Source: Eretmocerus hayati (lineage: Eukaryota; Arthropoda; Insecta; Hymenoptera; Aphelinidae). Taken from it: a DNA stretch of 64,000 bases. The first letter of the stretch is position 1. Every line of letters starts with the position of its first letter. The stretch covers positions 14,053,736 to 14,117,735 of the forward strand of contig CM056742.1 in the NCBI GenBank assembly GCA_029851415.1. Reading direction: 5' to 3'. Under the pieces are notes generated by a model. The model worked only from the letters and a program-made list of their open reading frames with translations. It ran no database searches and had not been told where the DNA came from. A program made the position numbers and the translations under genes. Shown one piece after another: positions 43,659 through 53,831 of the stretch.

Positions 43659-44502
43659 TATATAAGGATGAATGCGGCGCCCACGATATTGGTCGATGAT
43701 GGTCTCCGGGTCACACTTTTGAGTCGGTAAAAAAAACGTCATATTTTTTCACAAACGAAGCGGAATAAACATTAGCGCGGGTCGCGTATGGACGACAAAG
43801 CAGGTTGCCTGTCCTGCAAGAGTCGAATACACGTCGTAAGGCTGGAGGGATGGATAGATGGACGGATGGGGTGGGAGCGTAGATGGGATGGATGGATGGA
43901 TGGAATGGAAGGAAATGGAATGGAACGGAATGGAATAGGATGGAACAGACCGGAATGGAACGGAATGGAATGGACCGGAAGGGTTTTTCACACAAATTCC
44001 TTACATTGTGGCTGGATAGGGTGGATGGATGGACGGATGGGATGAATGGATGCATGCATGGGATGGATGGATGCATGGGATGGATGGGGTAGATGGCTGG
44101 ATGGGATGGGCTGGGTGGGATGGATGGGGCGATCTCTCCTATCCATACAAGTCAATTCCATTCCGTTCCATATCATTCCGTTCCATTCCACTCCGTTTCA
44201 TTCCGTTCTATTCCGGTCCGTTCTATTCCGGTCTGTTCCATACTAATCCATTCCGTTGCTTCCAATCCCATTCCGCTCCATTCCATCCATCCATCCATCC
44301 CAACTATCCATCCCTCCTGCCTTACGACGTGTATTCGACTCTTGCAGGACAGGCAACCCGCTTTGGCGTCAATACGCGACCGGCCCTAGTGTTTATTCCT
44401 CTTTGTTTGTGAAAAATATGACGAAACTAGTTTTTCCGACTCAAAAGTGTCACCCGGAGACCATCATCGACCAATATCGTGGGCGCCGCATTCATCCTTA
44501 TA
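43659..44502. mobile_element. Foldback element with GGATG/GGAAT minisatellite arms
   Basis: The outer 180 bases on each side are inverted copies (ATATAAGGATGAATGCGGCG and its complement). The inner part is GGATG and GGAATG repeats on the left and CCATTCCATTCC repeats on the right. The long frames here are repeat translations and are not annotated. Confidence 0.7.
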
Positions 44503-45602
44503 TGTCAAGGTATTGTTTTGCAAAATTTGAACGGAAAACGACTGGAAGAGGTTTGATTACATTACGATTTCATCATCTTTATGATTTTGACTCAACTAGA
44601 GTTACTCACCTCCGGTATTGACTTTTTTCTCCTCATTGGTCTAGATAGATTACTATTCTTGATATATTTAGTGGATAAAAGAGATGGTCATAAACTCAAG
44701 TTGAATCGAAATTATAGAGATAATCAAATTGTAATGTAATCAATTCTCTTCCAAGCGTTTTACGTTCTGATCTTGCAAAACAATTACTTGACATATTTTC
44801 CCTGATCTCATGACTCATAAGTTGAAATTGGTATTTTTTAATATATTTCCATTTGTTCCATGCTCAGGTTTTTCTAAAAATTTTACTCGACATGTATTCC
44901 TTGATCTTATGACTCTCAAGAGTTGAGATTCACATATTTATCCCAGATGAACTTGAGGGAGAAAAAGATGGCTATGTTAGCCAAGTTAGACTTTTGGAAA
45001 AAATGAAGTAGGGGTGGGGGAAGGATCAAGATATTCTAGCATTTCCACACCACGACAAGAATCTTAGGCTGTGACTTGTACAGATTGATCACTTTCTTAT
45101 TCATGAGGATTCGGACATACTCTAGAGAGGTAAGAGTATGATGATGGTGGTTTCCAAGATCTTCGAGAGTGAATCATTCTGAGTCCAAACGTTAGCTCAC
45201 CCTAGATGTTCTTGGGTATATTGCATGTTTTGGGCTAAAAAATAGGTTGAGAGAGATGAAGAAACAATTGGAAACATCTCTGTATTTCAACGATTTACAT
45301 CATACAAGAAAATCTCAATTTCGGATGAATCCAAGGACTTGAGTCATCATTTTGGAAAATTCACGTCAATTCATATTACCTCCCATTCTGCATCTCGATG
45401 TCTTATCGGAACCATACCGAACTCCATTTTCAAATTTGCATATGACTGTGCAGTCAGATGTAGTATTCTTTCATGTATCTCATGATATATCGAATAATAT
45501 CCCAAAGTAAAATTGAAAATGATGATCACACAATTCTTGCTTTTGTAGTGCTGGAAAATTAATTTGAGATGTGCTTATCCGGCATCCATCCACGGCATTC
45601 TT

Positions 45603-45844
45603 TCAACTCTTTCGAGTGAGTTTATTTGGTTCGGTCGAACGTTGCCCAAAAATATTCGTAATCAATCCAATAGGGCTGACTTCCCAAATGGTGCTAGCAA
45701 CGTTGTAAATCGTGCGTTTGATACTGCTGGGGCAGGTTGCCATGATCACTGGGCAAGTTTTTTCTTGACGAAAAACGCACATTACGAATTGTATGTCGCA
45801 ATGGCATAGATTCAGCCCGCATGATGATTTCGTTACCTCTTCAT
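45603..45844 (-). CDS. Phospholipase A2 terminal exon
   Basis: It reads 45844 to 45603, after acceptor ATATTTCAG and ending TGA. It encodes CGLNLCHCDIQFVMCV, where the Asp after CHC is the second catalytic residue, then further Cys and a C-terminal tail with TIYNVASTIW. The phase matches the donor at 47586. The preceding 1.74-kb intron contains a TTAA-flanked MITE (45910-46158). Confidence 0.82.
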
Positions 45845-48255
45845 CTGAAATATGAACGCTCGATTCATGGAATAGCTCGGAGAAACTCACGATCTAAGGA
45901 TGAGAATCGTTACCACGTTCGCTGCGATGCTGTTCTTTCGTAATTTCATTTTGGTCATAAACTGGACCATCGCAATTGGGCAGAAACGCCCGTATAGGGA
46001 TAGACTCGTTTTTGGCCTATTGTTCACGACCTTAGTGAAGTAAATCGCCACGATAGATTATTTTGGGAGAATGATCCGAGCCCGTCTGACTCGGTAAAGA
46101 TTGAAAAATGAAAAATTACAGGTGCTACCAGTGGCACCCGTCGCAGCGAGCGTGTTAATAAGAGTATAAAATTCTTTTCTCCATCAGACCAAGTGTTGGA
46201 GTCAGTCATAGCGGTCTACCGAGTGCATACATCTGTCGAAATTCTTACATCAAAATTTCAGAGAATCACATAATCCTCAATAGGGCTCGTGAAATCTCGT
46301 TTTTTTTGGCTCATGTATGAATCCAAAATTGATTCTCGAATTCCTCTTCATCGCGCTTTCCATAGTGCGCATCAAAATATATATCAGTGATTCCGTCGAA
46401 AGTGGGATTTTCCGTGTCCCATGTTCCCTCAAGTTCTTAAGGGTCGGGATGTGCACTGTAGCAATTTTCTGGGGTGTATTCTACTGGTGCGCAACTATGT
46501 TAATAGTTTTAGAGACGATCCTAATGTTCCTGTATTTTGTAGTGCCTGATAAAGGGTCCAAACGTCAATTCAGTCCCCTCTAGTGAACTGAACTTGGACT
46601 TTTGAATTCATCACGACGCAGATGCGGATTCAAAAATCCCTATATGTAGCTATGCATTTCAATTTGTAATACTTCAAATAACATTATCCACCACTTTGCG
46701 AATCCAAATTGAGCCCTCAGCTCGCACACGGCCATCCGACATTTTGAAGATGGATTTGCACCAAAACTGCTTGCATAGCACTTATAAGGTCGGCAAAGTC
46801 CCCGATCGTCTATTGAGCCTTTCTAACAGATGAGGTTGATTCCTAGAAACCCAAATACACCTTATTCATGTGCGACAGTAGCCGAAAACTCGAATCTGTA
46901 GCCGGGTGCACCACATGAACGTGTTTTCCAAATGGCGTACAAAATCTTCTGTCCTTTCCGTCCCCATGTTATGCTCCGCCCCAACGCGCTATATCGCTTT
47001 GTGAAGCACATTTTCTTGGAGTATTTGTTTGCGTTAGAGCAAGTCTATGCGGAAAAGAGTCTACGATTGGTTGTCGAGCCGTGGGAATATAATTAAGGCG
47101 AAATGTCCATTCCGTCCCCCTCTGCGACCCCTTAAACTCGACATATCTTTGTCCGGCTTCAATTTTAAGCTACGTAGCTCTTGGTACTTCCATTTCGTGC
47201 CAAAACAAGTGGAAACCAACTGCAACGACCCACTAAAACTCATCTGGGGCTGAAATAATTTTTTGGCCCAAAACACGCTCGGTGACGATTTTGGCCCCAA
47301 AAAATCCCACTTTCGGCGGAATCACTCATATGAATTCCCCTTATGAATGATCATGATCATCTCTAGCTAGAATCGGAACAAATGTGATGGAACCTCATGA
47401 CAGATCCTGGTGGAATTCATGAATCATAATAAAATATAACGAATTTCGAAAATAAAAATGGGTTCATTCCTGGTTTCGTGGATATACTGAATGGAGCTGG
47501 TTAAAAAGCAGTCACGAACGAATTGCACATCTATTGATCTATGGATATGGTTTCATTTAAAGCAATGATAATGTCGAATAACTCACCACATCCCAATTCT
47601 TGATTGTCATGGTACCATCTATAAGAAGTACTGTACTCGTTAATTGTTCCTCCACAACCGGTGTTTGTATAGCATTCGTCGTGTTGTTTGCAACATCTAT
47701 GTGAGAGAATGAATATGAGACTTTATGTCAGAAGATGATCACCATTCGAAGGAATGATCTACTTAGACTGAATGTAATGAGATGCATGAATCGATAGCAT
47801 CATGACAATTTGATTGAAATTATTCATCTCAAGAGTCTGTTACAATCTGGTGAGGTTTAGTGAGAGGTTGCAGAATGCGAAGACGAAACATTGATCAGTG
47901 AACTATCTAGAATGAAGGAAAAATTCTTCGCTATCTCTCGCAAATACTTGAATTGATCAGATAAGACATGACAAGTAGAGTTGAATCATCCCCTCTTGGG
48001 TTGCATGAATGCAAAAGCCATGTGCAGTATAATCATGCATGATTTGACTATTCATAAATCTTCAATAGCATGGCTGATAGCACTATTAGACTCCCAGTTA
48101 CCTATCGATTTCATCCACTGCTTCGCCGGAGCCACCAGGACCACAATAACATCCGTATCCATTGTAATGTCCTGGGCCACACTCCAGCACGTGTTGCATG
48201 AGTCCCTTAAAATTCAGGAGGTCTCGCTTCGTCCTATTTTGAGCTGATCTATTTC
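45603..48255 (-). CDS. Secreted phospholipase A2 (group I/II type), partial gene, three exons
   Basis: The exons are 48255-48102, 47696-47587 and 45844-45603 on the minus strand, with matching phases 2/1 and 1/2. The enzyme would hydrolyse the sn-2 ester of phospholipids using calcium, outside the cell or in secretory vesicles. Visible hallmarks are the calcium loop YGCYCGPGGSG, the catalytic His-Asp pair in CCKQHDECY and the second catalytic Asp in CHCD, with many Cys in disulphide spacing. A dibasic Lys-Arg before the domain suggests propeptide cleavage. About 40 residues follow the last Cys, longer than a minimal enzyme. The 5' exon with start codon and signal peptide was not found. It may lie beyond the mobile element inserted at 48905. 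It could be a digestive, immune or venom enzyme; the sequence does not say which. Confidence 0.85.
45910..46158. mobile_element. TTAA-type MITE, copy 5, in phospholipase intron
   Basis: It begins TTACCACGTTCGCTGCGATG and ends CGCAGCGAGCGTGTTAA. It lies between the second and third recognised phospholipase exons. Confidence 0.65.
47587..47696 (-). CDS. Phospholipase A2 exon with catalytic His-Asp
   Basis: It reads 47696 to 47587. The acceptor is CACATAG and the donor is ATGTG|GTGAGT. The first complete codons are Cys-Cys-Lys-Gln-His-Asp-Glu-Cys-Tyr, the active-site signature of the family. The split Arg codon joins exactly to the previous exon. Confidence 0.85.
48102..48255 (-). CDS. Phospholipase A2 exon with calcium loop
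   Basis: It reads 48255 to 48102. The proposed acceptor TTAACAG is weak, with no pyrimidine tract, so the 5' border is uncertain. The donor is GATAG|GTAACT. It encodes a basic propeptide end (RTKR), the N-terminal helix and the calcium loop YGCYCGPGGSG, ending VDEID. Confidence 0.8.
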
Positions 48256-48898
48256 CTGTTAATCTGTGTATGTTCACAACTCATTATAATTAGAAATCCA
48301 TAGAAGATAAGATATCACGATTTATAAATAACTAGAATTCGACACGCGCGCAAGCGCGCTGATTGTTCATTCGTAATGGGTTGAAAATCGAATTAGAATC
48401 ATAGGAAAATACTAAATTCGCAATAAAATGGGTTCGTTAAGCCAATGCGTTACTTTTTTGCCAAGACGTACATGGTGTGTGACATCTTGGAACAGATTTC
48501 TTGGAGAAATAAGTTTACGTTTCAACCTGCTAGTTAAATTACAATTTTTAACTTGACTACTGTTTACATCAACTTCAACTTGTTTTCGTTTCCTAAAAAA
48601 TTATATCATTCGATGTATAGTGTATTTTATGAGACGCTAGTTCATCTTGAGATTTTTTCAAGCTATGGAATTTTCTACTAACATCTTTGGAGGGATCAGG
48701 AATGGACATTGAGGAAGATGGTCGATGGGTTGATACTTGATTGAAATTTCAAAATAAACAATAAATCTGGTAACCAATAGAGCGTTTGATCCTGAAATTT
48801 TTGACTTCAGAAACATACCTGCTTTATTTCTGATTTAAAAAAAGCACTGCTTTAGGCGCTTTCTTCAGTTTTGCTGATTTTCTCTTGATAATTATCAG

Positions 48899-48904
48899 GA
48901 CATT
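48899..48904. repeat. Target site duplication, left (GACATT)
   Basis: GACATT directly precedes the left terminus and matches 54640-54645 after the right terminus. Confidence 0.75.
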
Positions 48905-48922
48905 AGTAGAGGAGCTATGGGG

Positions 48923-49110
48923 GTACGAGCGCACCCGGCACGAGCGCACCCCGGTACGAACACACCCGCTACGGGCGCACCCCGGTACGAGCGCACCCGG
49001 CACGAGCGCACCCGGTACGAGCGCAGGGTGGTACGAGCGCAGTGTCCGGTATGAGCGCAGTGTCCGGTACGAGCGCAGTGTCTGGTACGAGCGCAGTGGC
49101 ACCCCCCTTT
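48923..49110. repeat. Subterminal GTACGAGCGCA tandem repeats (left)
   Basis: About twelve degenerate units of 14-20 bases built on GGTACGAGCGCAC/G. A shorter set lies in the right end (about 54558-54625). Iterated subterminal motifs often bind a transposition or replication protein. That role is inference. Confidence 0.7.
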
Positions 49111-49149
49111 TGTCCGAATATACAATTTTGTGTGTGTGTGTGTGTGTGA

Positions 49150-49227
49150 GCCGGAATAGCTCAGTGGGAGAGCGTCATGTCAGCAAATTATGAGGTCCTC
49201 GGTTCGACCCCGGGTTTCGGCTTTTTT
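49150..49227 (+). tRNA. tRNA-like gene in left inverted repeat (GCA-like anticodon, atypical)
   Basis: GCCGGAA pairs with TTTCGGC (one G-T). The D arm is GCTC/GAGC and the T arm CTCGG-TTCGACC-CCGGG, with a perfect B box and a T7 terminator at 49221-49227. The anticodon loop can be read CAGCAAA, giving GCA (Cys), but residue 33 is A instead of T and the stem has a mismatch. It is therefore probably a Pol III transcription unit or pseudo-tRNA, not a translation tRNA. Its terminator almost touches the stop codon of the opposing gene at 49229. Confidence 0.5.
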
Positions 49228-49228
49228 C

Positions 49229-49681
49229 TCAATCTTCTTCCACGATGTCTATGCCCAGCGCTTGGATACGGGCATGATCATCCATTTTGATGCCACTGCT
49301 CAGAATTGTTTCCACATATTCCCTTAACCTGAGCAGATACATTTTTGTGCTCCCACAATCATCTCTCAAATATCGATCGATATCTTCGATGATAGATAGT
49401 GAGGGATAGTTCTGGTATTTGCCAACTTTGAAGTTATAGAAGATGACGTCAGCAATCCATAGCGAGTTATCTAGTATATCGTATTCTATGGGTGCGGTCT
49501 CAACGCATTTCTTGCATGCATCATCCTCGCGATGGAAATTGACACTGATGGCTGTTTCACCAGGCATCATCTTCCAATCTCTTGATTCCGGATAGCCTCC
49601 AAAGGATACCACTCTCTCTTCTCTCTTTGAATTCCCATCCTCATCGAGGGAATGAACGCAGACGATGAGACAGAATACCAT
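49229..49681 (-). CDS. Inverted-repeat gene, left copy, 150 aa, unknown function
   Basis: The start ATG at 49681 sits in CAACCATGG, a good context, and the stop is at 49229. A TATAAAG-type box lies about 50 bases upstream on the minus strand (near 49731). The protein is acidic and soluble-looking, with a hydrophobic N-terminus (MVFCLIVCVH), a CxxC in DDACKKCVE, an aromatic WIADVIFYNF stretch and an amphipathic C-terminal helix. I recognise no family. It differs from the right copy at 8 of 150 residues by my count, with no break in either, which suggests selection or gene conversion. Confidence 0.7.
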   Translation of the reverse strand: MVFCLIVCVHSLDEDGNSKREERVVSFGGYPESRDWKMMPGETAISVNFHREDDACKKCVETAPIEYDILDNSLWIADVIFYNFKVGKYQNYPSLSIIEDIDRYLRDDCGSTKMYLLRLREYVETILSSGIKMDDHARIQALGIDIVEED

Positions 49682-49971
49682 GGTTGACTTCTTGTTGAAT
49701 GATCCAGCCACACTGCGTTCGCCTGCTTTATACCCTGAGGATCCGAGTCGCCGACGCCGCAGCTGAGCGCTCATTGGACGGCATCTCACAGTCTGCTGCT
49801 GATTGGTTGTTGCAGGACTCAACCTGCAGAGGTCGGATTGGTGGGGGCCCCAGCCACGCCCACACCTGTGGAGTACAGCCAATCCTCCAATACTATCACG
49901 CTTGGTTAACGATCTTCTGTTTCTGATGAGAGTCATCATTTTTCAATTTCTTATACTCACTATACGGCTCT

Positions 49972-50407
49972 ACCCCGCGCGGTATTCGTGCGGTATACGT
50001 GTACCCCGCGCGGTATTCGCGTGGTATACGTCTATCTCGCGCGGTATTCGTGCGGTATACAGCTCTACCCCGTGCGATATTCGTGCGGTGTACAGCTACC
50101 CTGCGCGGTATTCGTGCGGTATACGTCTATACCGCGCGTTATACAGTTCTACCCCGTGCGGTATTTGTGCGGTGTACGTCTACCCCGCGCGGTATTCGTG
50201 CGGTGTACAGCTACCCTGCGCGGTATTCGTGCGGTATACGTCTACCCCGCGCGGTATTCGTGCGGTGTACGTCTATCCCGCACGGTATTCGCGTGGTATA
50301 CTTCTATCCCGCGCGGTATTCGTGCGGTATACAGCTCTACCCCGCGCGGTATTCGTGCGGTATACGTGTACCCCCGCGCGGTATTCGTGCGGTATACAGC
50401 TCTACCC
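49972..50407. repeat. GC-rich palindromic minisatellite (left)
   Basis: Tandem units of about 30-33 bases built on CCCCGCGCGGTATTCGTGCG and GTATACGTCTA. Units contain the palindromes CCGCGCGG and GTATAC. All frames are open because stops are rare in the unit. The resulting long repetitive frames are not considered genes. Confidence 0.85.
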
Positions 50408-50560
50408 CTATCTATGACTGGTCTGATCGAAGAATGGATGGCAGAATGGATCTTGGTCCTGGTATGCACTTTTGGAGAACCTACGACCATCCATCAATCC
50501 CGCAAAGTTTCCATATGATATTTCCCATTCCACAGTCTCTCCGCGCGGTCCGTGCTCTGT

Positions 50561-50596
50561 CATAAAATGTTCCCTCCTCATCAGACCTTCTCAGTC
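50561..50596 (+). promoter_or_regulatory. TATA-like box and arthropod initiator before the first internal gene
   Basis: CATAAAAT at 50561 and TCAGTCC at 50591 are 30 bases apart, with the ATG at 50622. TCAGT is the arthropod initiator consensus. Confidence 0.55.
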
Positions 50597-50621
50597 CAAC
50601 ACTCTACATTGAGCTGTCGAC

Positions 50622-51463
50622 ATGGAGGACTACTTCAATCAAAGAGATACATTAGTTAGGCTCATACGAGTGAAAAGAGCGCTCAAACGGAAGTATGCGT
50701 TGATAAAACCCCAACAAGCCGAGTTTTAGAAGAACATGAGTGACACATTCAAACCTATTACAGATCTCTCAAGAGAATCATAGCTTATCAAGAGAGAATC
50801 GAAACACCTCCGAGAATATCGGACGATACTGTCGAAGGCTCGCAAGAAATCGATAAGACTATAATAAATGACACCATCTCAGGGGATGACAGGAGTGAAT
50901 CGGCTACCTCATTCGAGACAGCTGATGATGAAGTCAGTGAGCCTGACGACTACTTGGCAATTCTTCGGAGAGATGACGAGAATCTGGATAAAATGTATGG
51001 AGTCAGGAAAAATGGGAATTCCTTGGTCATTGGTAAATCGCGGATACACCGAACGAACAATCTCATCGAGGTTGTTAATGAGCGCTTCCCAACCACCCAT
51101 GGTCTTCTTGAGTTAATCTTCAAAAAAGTTCCAAATCAAAATGTGATAAGCGAAGAAGACATGGCGAACTATCGGAAGATTCTAGACGTCTCGTAAGTTC
51201 ATCGAAAAAGATTCCTTCGTGATGGAGAACTCCGCAGAAGCAAGAGCCGGAAATTCAGGAATATCATCGCGCCCCTTTTTGGTTCAGAGAAAATTGGTGG
51301 ATTACTGACAAATCAGACGAAAAGGATATACTAGGACGATCATATCAAAATAGTCGACAGACTTCACATCCTAATGGAGGATAAGTTTGCTGGGAATCGA
51401 CATAATGATGATGAGATAAGAGCTATCTTGGAATCTTTGTACATCGCGGGCTATATCTATTGA
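50622..51463 (+). pseudogene. Broken gene of a DUF8207-like family, in Polinton-like element
   Basis: The frame opens at ATG 50622 and would run about 280 codons to TGA at 51461. It is broken by in-frame TAG (50727), TAA (51194) and TAG (51332) and by a frame change near 50770. The order of visible blocks matches a multicopy family of uncharacterised animal proteins that I recall as DUF8207: a basic N-terminal helix with FKPIT, an acidic linker, YGVRKNGNSLVIGKS, TTHGLLELIF, NYRKILDVS, and a C-terminal AGN...EIRAILESLYIAGYI. The family assignment is from memory and no function is known to me. Confidence 0.6.
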
Positions 51464-51489
51464 CCCTTAGAATTTGTCAAGGGAATCGA

Positions 51490-51546
51490 CTATAAATACA
51501 GATGAACACGATCACGAAGACATTACTCCTTCAACATTCAAACAAG
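51490..51546 (+). promoter_or_regulatory. TATA box before the second internal gene
   Basis: TATAAATA at 51490 lies 57 bases upstream of the ATG at 51547, with a possible initiator (ACATTAC) about 30 bases downstream. The spacing equals that of the other two promoters of the element. Confidence 0.55.
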
Positions 51547-51877
51547 ATGGGTGAAAACTTTGAAGAAGCCTTGGAGCGAGCTGCTGTGTCAGTGAAGAAG
51601 AAATTTGAGCTTCTGCGTGAGGGGTCTGCTAATGGCAGGAATATAGAGTCAAATCTCGGGAAGAAACAGGGAGAAATTTGACAGAGGAAACTTGGGGGTC
51701 AACGGATCGAGTCTTCTATCAGGAGAGAATCTAAGCGACCCTCAAGAAGAAATCCCCTCTCTCAGCAAAATGGATGGGTCAATGAAATTCATCCAGAATC
51801 GTCTTGGTAAGGAACAACTTGTTGTAGCTGGCAGCCATTTTATCCGAGAAAAAATCAATCGCAATGGTATAGTTTGA
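51547..51877 (+). pseudogene. Second internal gene, frameshifted, unknown
   Basis: The ATG at 51547 opens 44 codons of a charged helical protein (starting MGENFEEALERAAVSVKKKF) that stop at 51679. A different frame carries on from about 51692 to 51877 (with LSKMDGSMKFIQNRLGKEQL). The simplest reading is a single protein of about 110 residues with one frameshift near 51680. No family is recognised. Confidence 0.45.
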
Positions 51878-51937
51878 TGGAAATGCGTTGAATATTATAG
51901 GACTAAGCGATGCCCTAGTATAGGAGTGACTCGTGGA

Positions 51938-52843
51938 ATGGATCTAGTCAGTGTCAGCGATCACAATCATCCTGTAGTTTATTCAGTACCACCTTCTCAT
52001 GTGAGGCACCGGTTTTTGGATGGAAACCATAGTAATCCAGCAGCGTTTGGATACGACAGCAGTGTGCGGGAGAACCATAATGACTCAGAGCATTCCAGAG
52101 CACTTTCGGGTAACTATGGAGCTCGCGGTAACAATGTGATTCTTCCAGAGTGTGGGTCTGGACGTGACTCAATTCCAAATAAGAAATCTAGTGGATATGT
52201 GGAACCGACTTCTAGTAGTTCTCATTGTAATGCATCGAGTACCTCGTTTAGTGATCCAGGAGCTGATATCGAATCTGGATCAAGTCACAGCCATCGATCT
52301 TTTGATTCGGAATCGCATCATAGCAATCAATCTTTCTATTCGGGATCATATCATAGCAATCTAACTAAATCAGATGATATGTCGGGATCAGACCACAGCA
52401 ATGCATCATTTGAATCAGGCTCATATCACAGCAATCCATCATTCGATCCGGATGAAGATTCGGATCTGTGTGAAAGCAGGTCGAGCAAACGGAGGTTGGA
52501 TTATGATGATTTTGGTCAGAAATGGGCAGAACAGGTCAGTGATGATAAACCACTGGGCTCTGACAGATTGCCATCCACCGACTACGAATGGAGAAAATGT
52601 GGGAGCTTCCAGTTCCCTTCTACGCTTCTGGGTTTCCGTTTGCCGGAGTCGCACTCGTGGGATACTTGGCTTGATGATCATACGGATAGGAGATATTCGA
52701 AGGAGGAGACTAGAGATTCATGGGATGAGGTTGCACGTCGAACTTTCAAACGATTGGGATTGCCATCTTACGAGACTCTACCCAAGAATGTCGAATATGT
52801 GCAGGGTATCAAGAAAAGGAGATATCACGGGGAATACTACTGA
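51938..52843 (+). CDS. Ser/His-rich protein of the Polinton-like element, 301 aa
   Basis: The first in-frame ATG is 51938 and the frame is intact to TGA ending 52843. Residues about 100-175 form imperfect repeats of the type SGSYHSN/SFDSESHHSN. The C-terminal third is different: acidic then Trp-rich and basic (WDTWLDDHTDRRYSKEETRD, ending KKRRYHGEYY). No transmembrane segment or known fold is seen. Being unbroken beside two broken genes suggests younger decay or retained function. It could be a structural or DNA-binding protein, but that is a guess. Confidence 0.6.
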   Translation: MDLVSVSDHNHPVVYSVPPSHVRHRFLDGNHSNPAAFGYDSSVRENHNDSEHSRALSGNYGARGNNVILPECGSGRDSIPNKKSSGYVEPTSSSSHCNASSTSFSDPGADIESGSSHSHRSFDSESHHSNQSFYSGSYHSNLTKSDDMSGSDHSNASFESGSYHSNPSFDPDEDSDLCESRSSKRRLDYDDFGQKWAEQVSDDKPLGSDRLPSTDYEWRKCGSFQFPSTLLGFRLPESHSWDTWLDDHTDRRYSKEETRDSWDEVARRTFKRLGLPSYETLPKNVEYVQGIKKRRYHGEYY

Positions 52844-52963
52844 ACTGGATATGAGCCACAGGATGGATGTGGTTCTCCAGACTAGTGCATACCTCGACCA
52901 AGATCCATTCTGCCATCCATTCTGTAATCAAACCAGCTCTACAAGGAAGGGGGGGTGGGGGTT

Positions 52964-53580
52964 AGAGCTGTATACCGCAAGAATACCGCGCGGGGTAGAC
53001 CTATACCGCGCGGGGTAAACGTATACCGCACGGGGTAGTGCTGTATACCGCACGAATACCGCGCGGGATAGACGTATACCACGCGAATACCGCGCGGGGT
53101 AGACGTAAACCGCACGAATAACGCACGAATACCGCGCGGGGTAAACGTATACCGCACGAATACCGCACGGGGTAGAGCTTTATACCGCACGAATACCGCG
53201 CGGGATAGACGTATACCAAGCGAATACCGCGCGGGGTAGACGTACACCGCACGAATACCGCGCGGGGTAGAGCTGTATACCGCGTGAAGTAGACGTATAC
53301 CGCACAAATACCGCGCAGGGTAGCTGTACACCGCACGAATACCGCGCGGGGTAGACGTACACCGCACAAATACCGCACGGGGTAGAACTGTATAACGCGC
53401 GGTGTAGACGTATACCGCACGAATACCGCGCAGGGTAGCTGTACACCGCACGAATATCGCACGGGGTAGAGCTGTATACCGCACGAATACCACGCGGGAT
53501 AGACGTATACCGCGCGGGGTACACGAATACCGCGCGGGGTACACGTATACCGCACGAATACCGCGCGGGGTAGAGCCGTA
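52964..53580. repeat. GC-rich palindromic minisatellite (right)
   Basis: Inverse copy of the left array with the same units (ACCGCACGAATACCGCGCGG) but about 180 bases longer, showing independent expansion. Confidence 0.85.
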
Positions 53581-53831
53581 TAGTAAGTATAAGAAATTGA
53601 AAAATGATGACTCTCATCAGAAACAGAAGATCGTTAACCAAGCGTGATAGTATTGGAGGATTGGCTGTACTCCACAGGTGTGGGCGTGGCTAGGGCCCCC
53701 ACCAATCCGACCTCTGCAGGTTGAGTCCTGCAACAACCAATCAGCAGCAGACTGTGAGATGCCGTCCAATGAGCGCTCAGCTGCGGCGTCGGCGGCTCGA
53801 GTTGCGGCGTCGGCGACTCGGATCCTCAGGG

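Larger units (their letters stand above)
38325..45602. other. Convergent intergenic region
   Basis: It lies between the 3' side of the Mab-21 gene and the 3' end of the phospholipase gene. It is made largely of foldback elements, MITEs and microsatellites listed separately. No conserved coding exon was recognised here, although the missing last exon of the Mab-21 gene could lie here. Confidence 0.45.
48905..50490 (+). repeat. Left terminal inverted repeat
   Basis: Matches the complement of 52860-54639. The homology continues inward past the minisatellite (GAATGGATGGCAGAATGGAT shared) and fades near 50490. The right copy is longer because its minisatellite is larger. Confidence 0.75.

Noticed and set aside
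43711..44412. Several frames rich in Trp-Met-Asp-Gly or His-Ser-Ile-Pro
   Set aside because: Translations of GGATG/GGAAT repeats in a foldback element.
49988..50518. Long overlapping frames through the GCGCGG minisatellite, in three phases and both strands
   Set aside because: They arise because the ~33-bp unit lacks stops in several frames. Repetitive Pro-Arg-Ala-Val-Phe-type peptides with no start context, promoter or domain.
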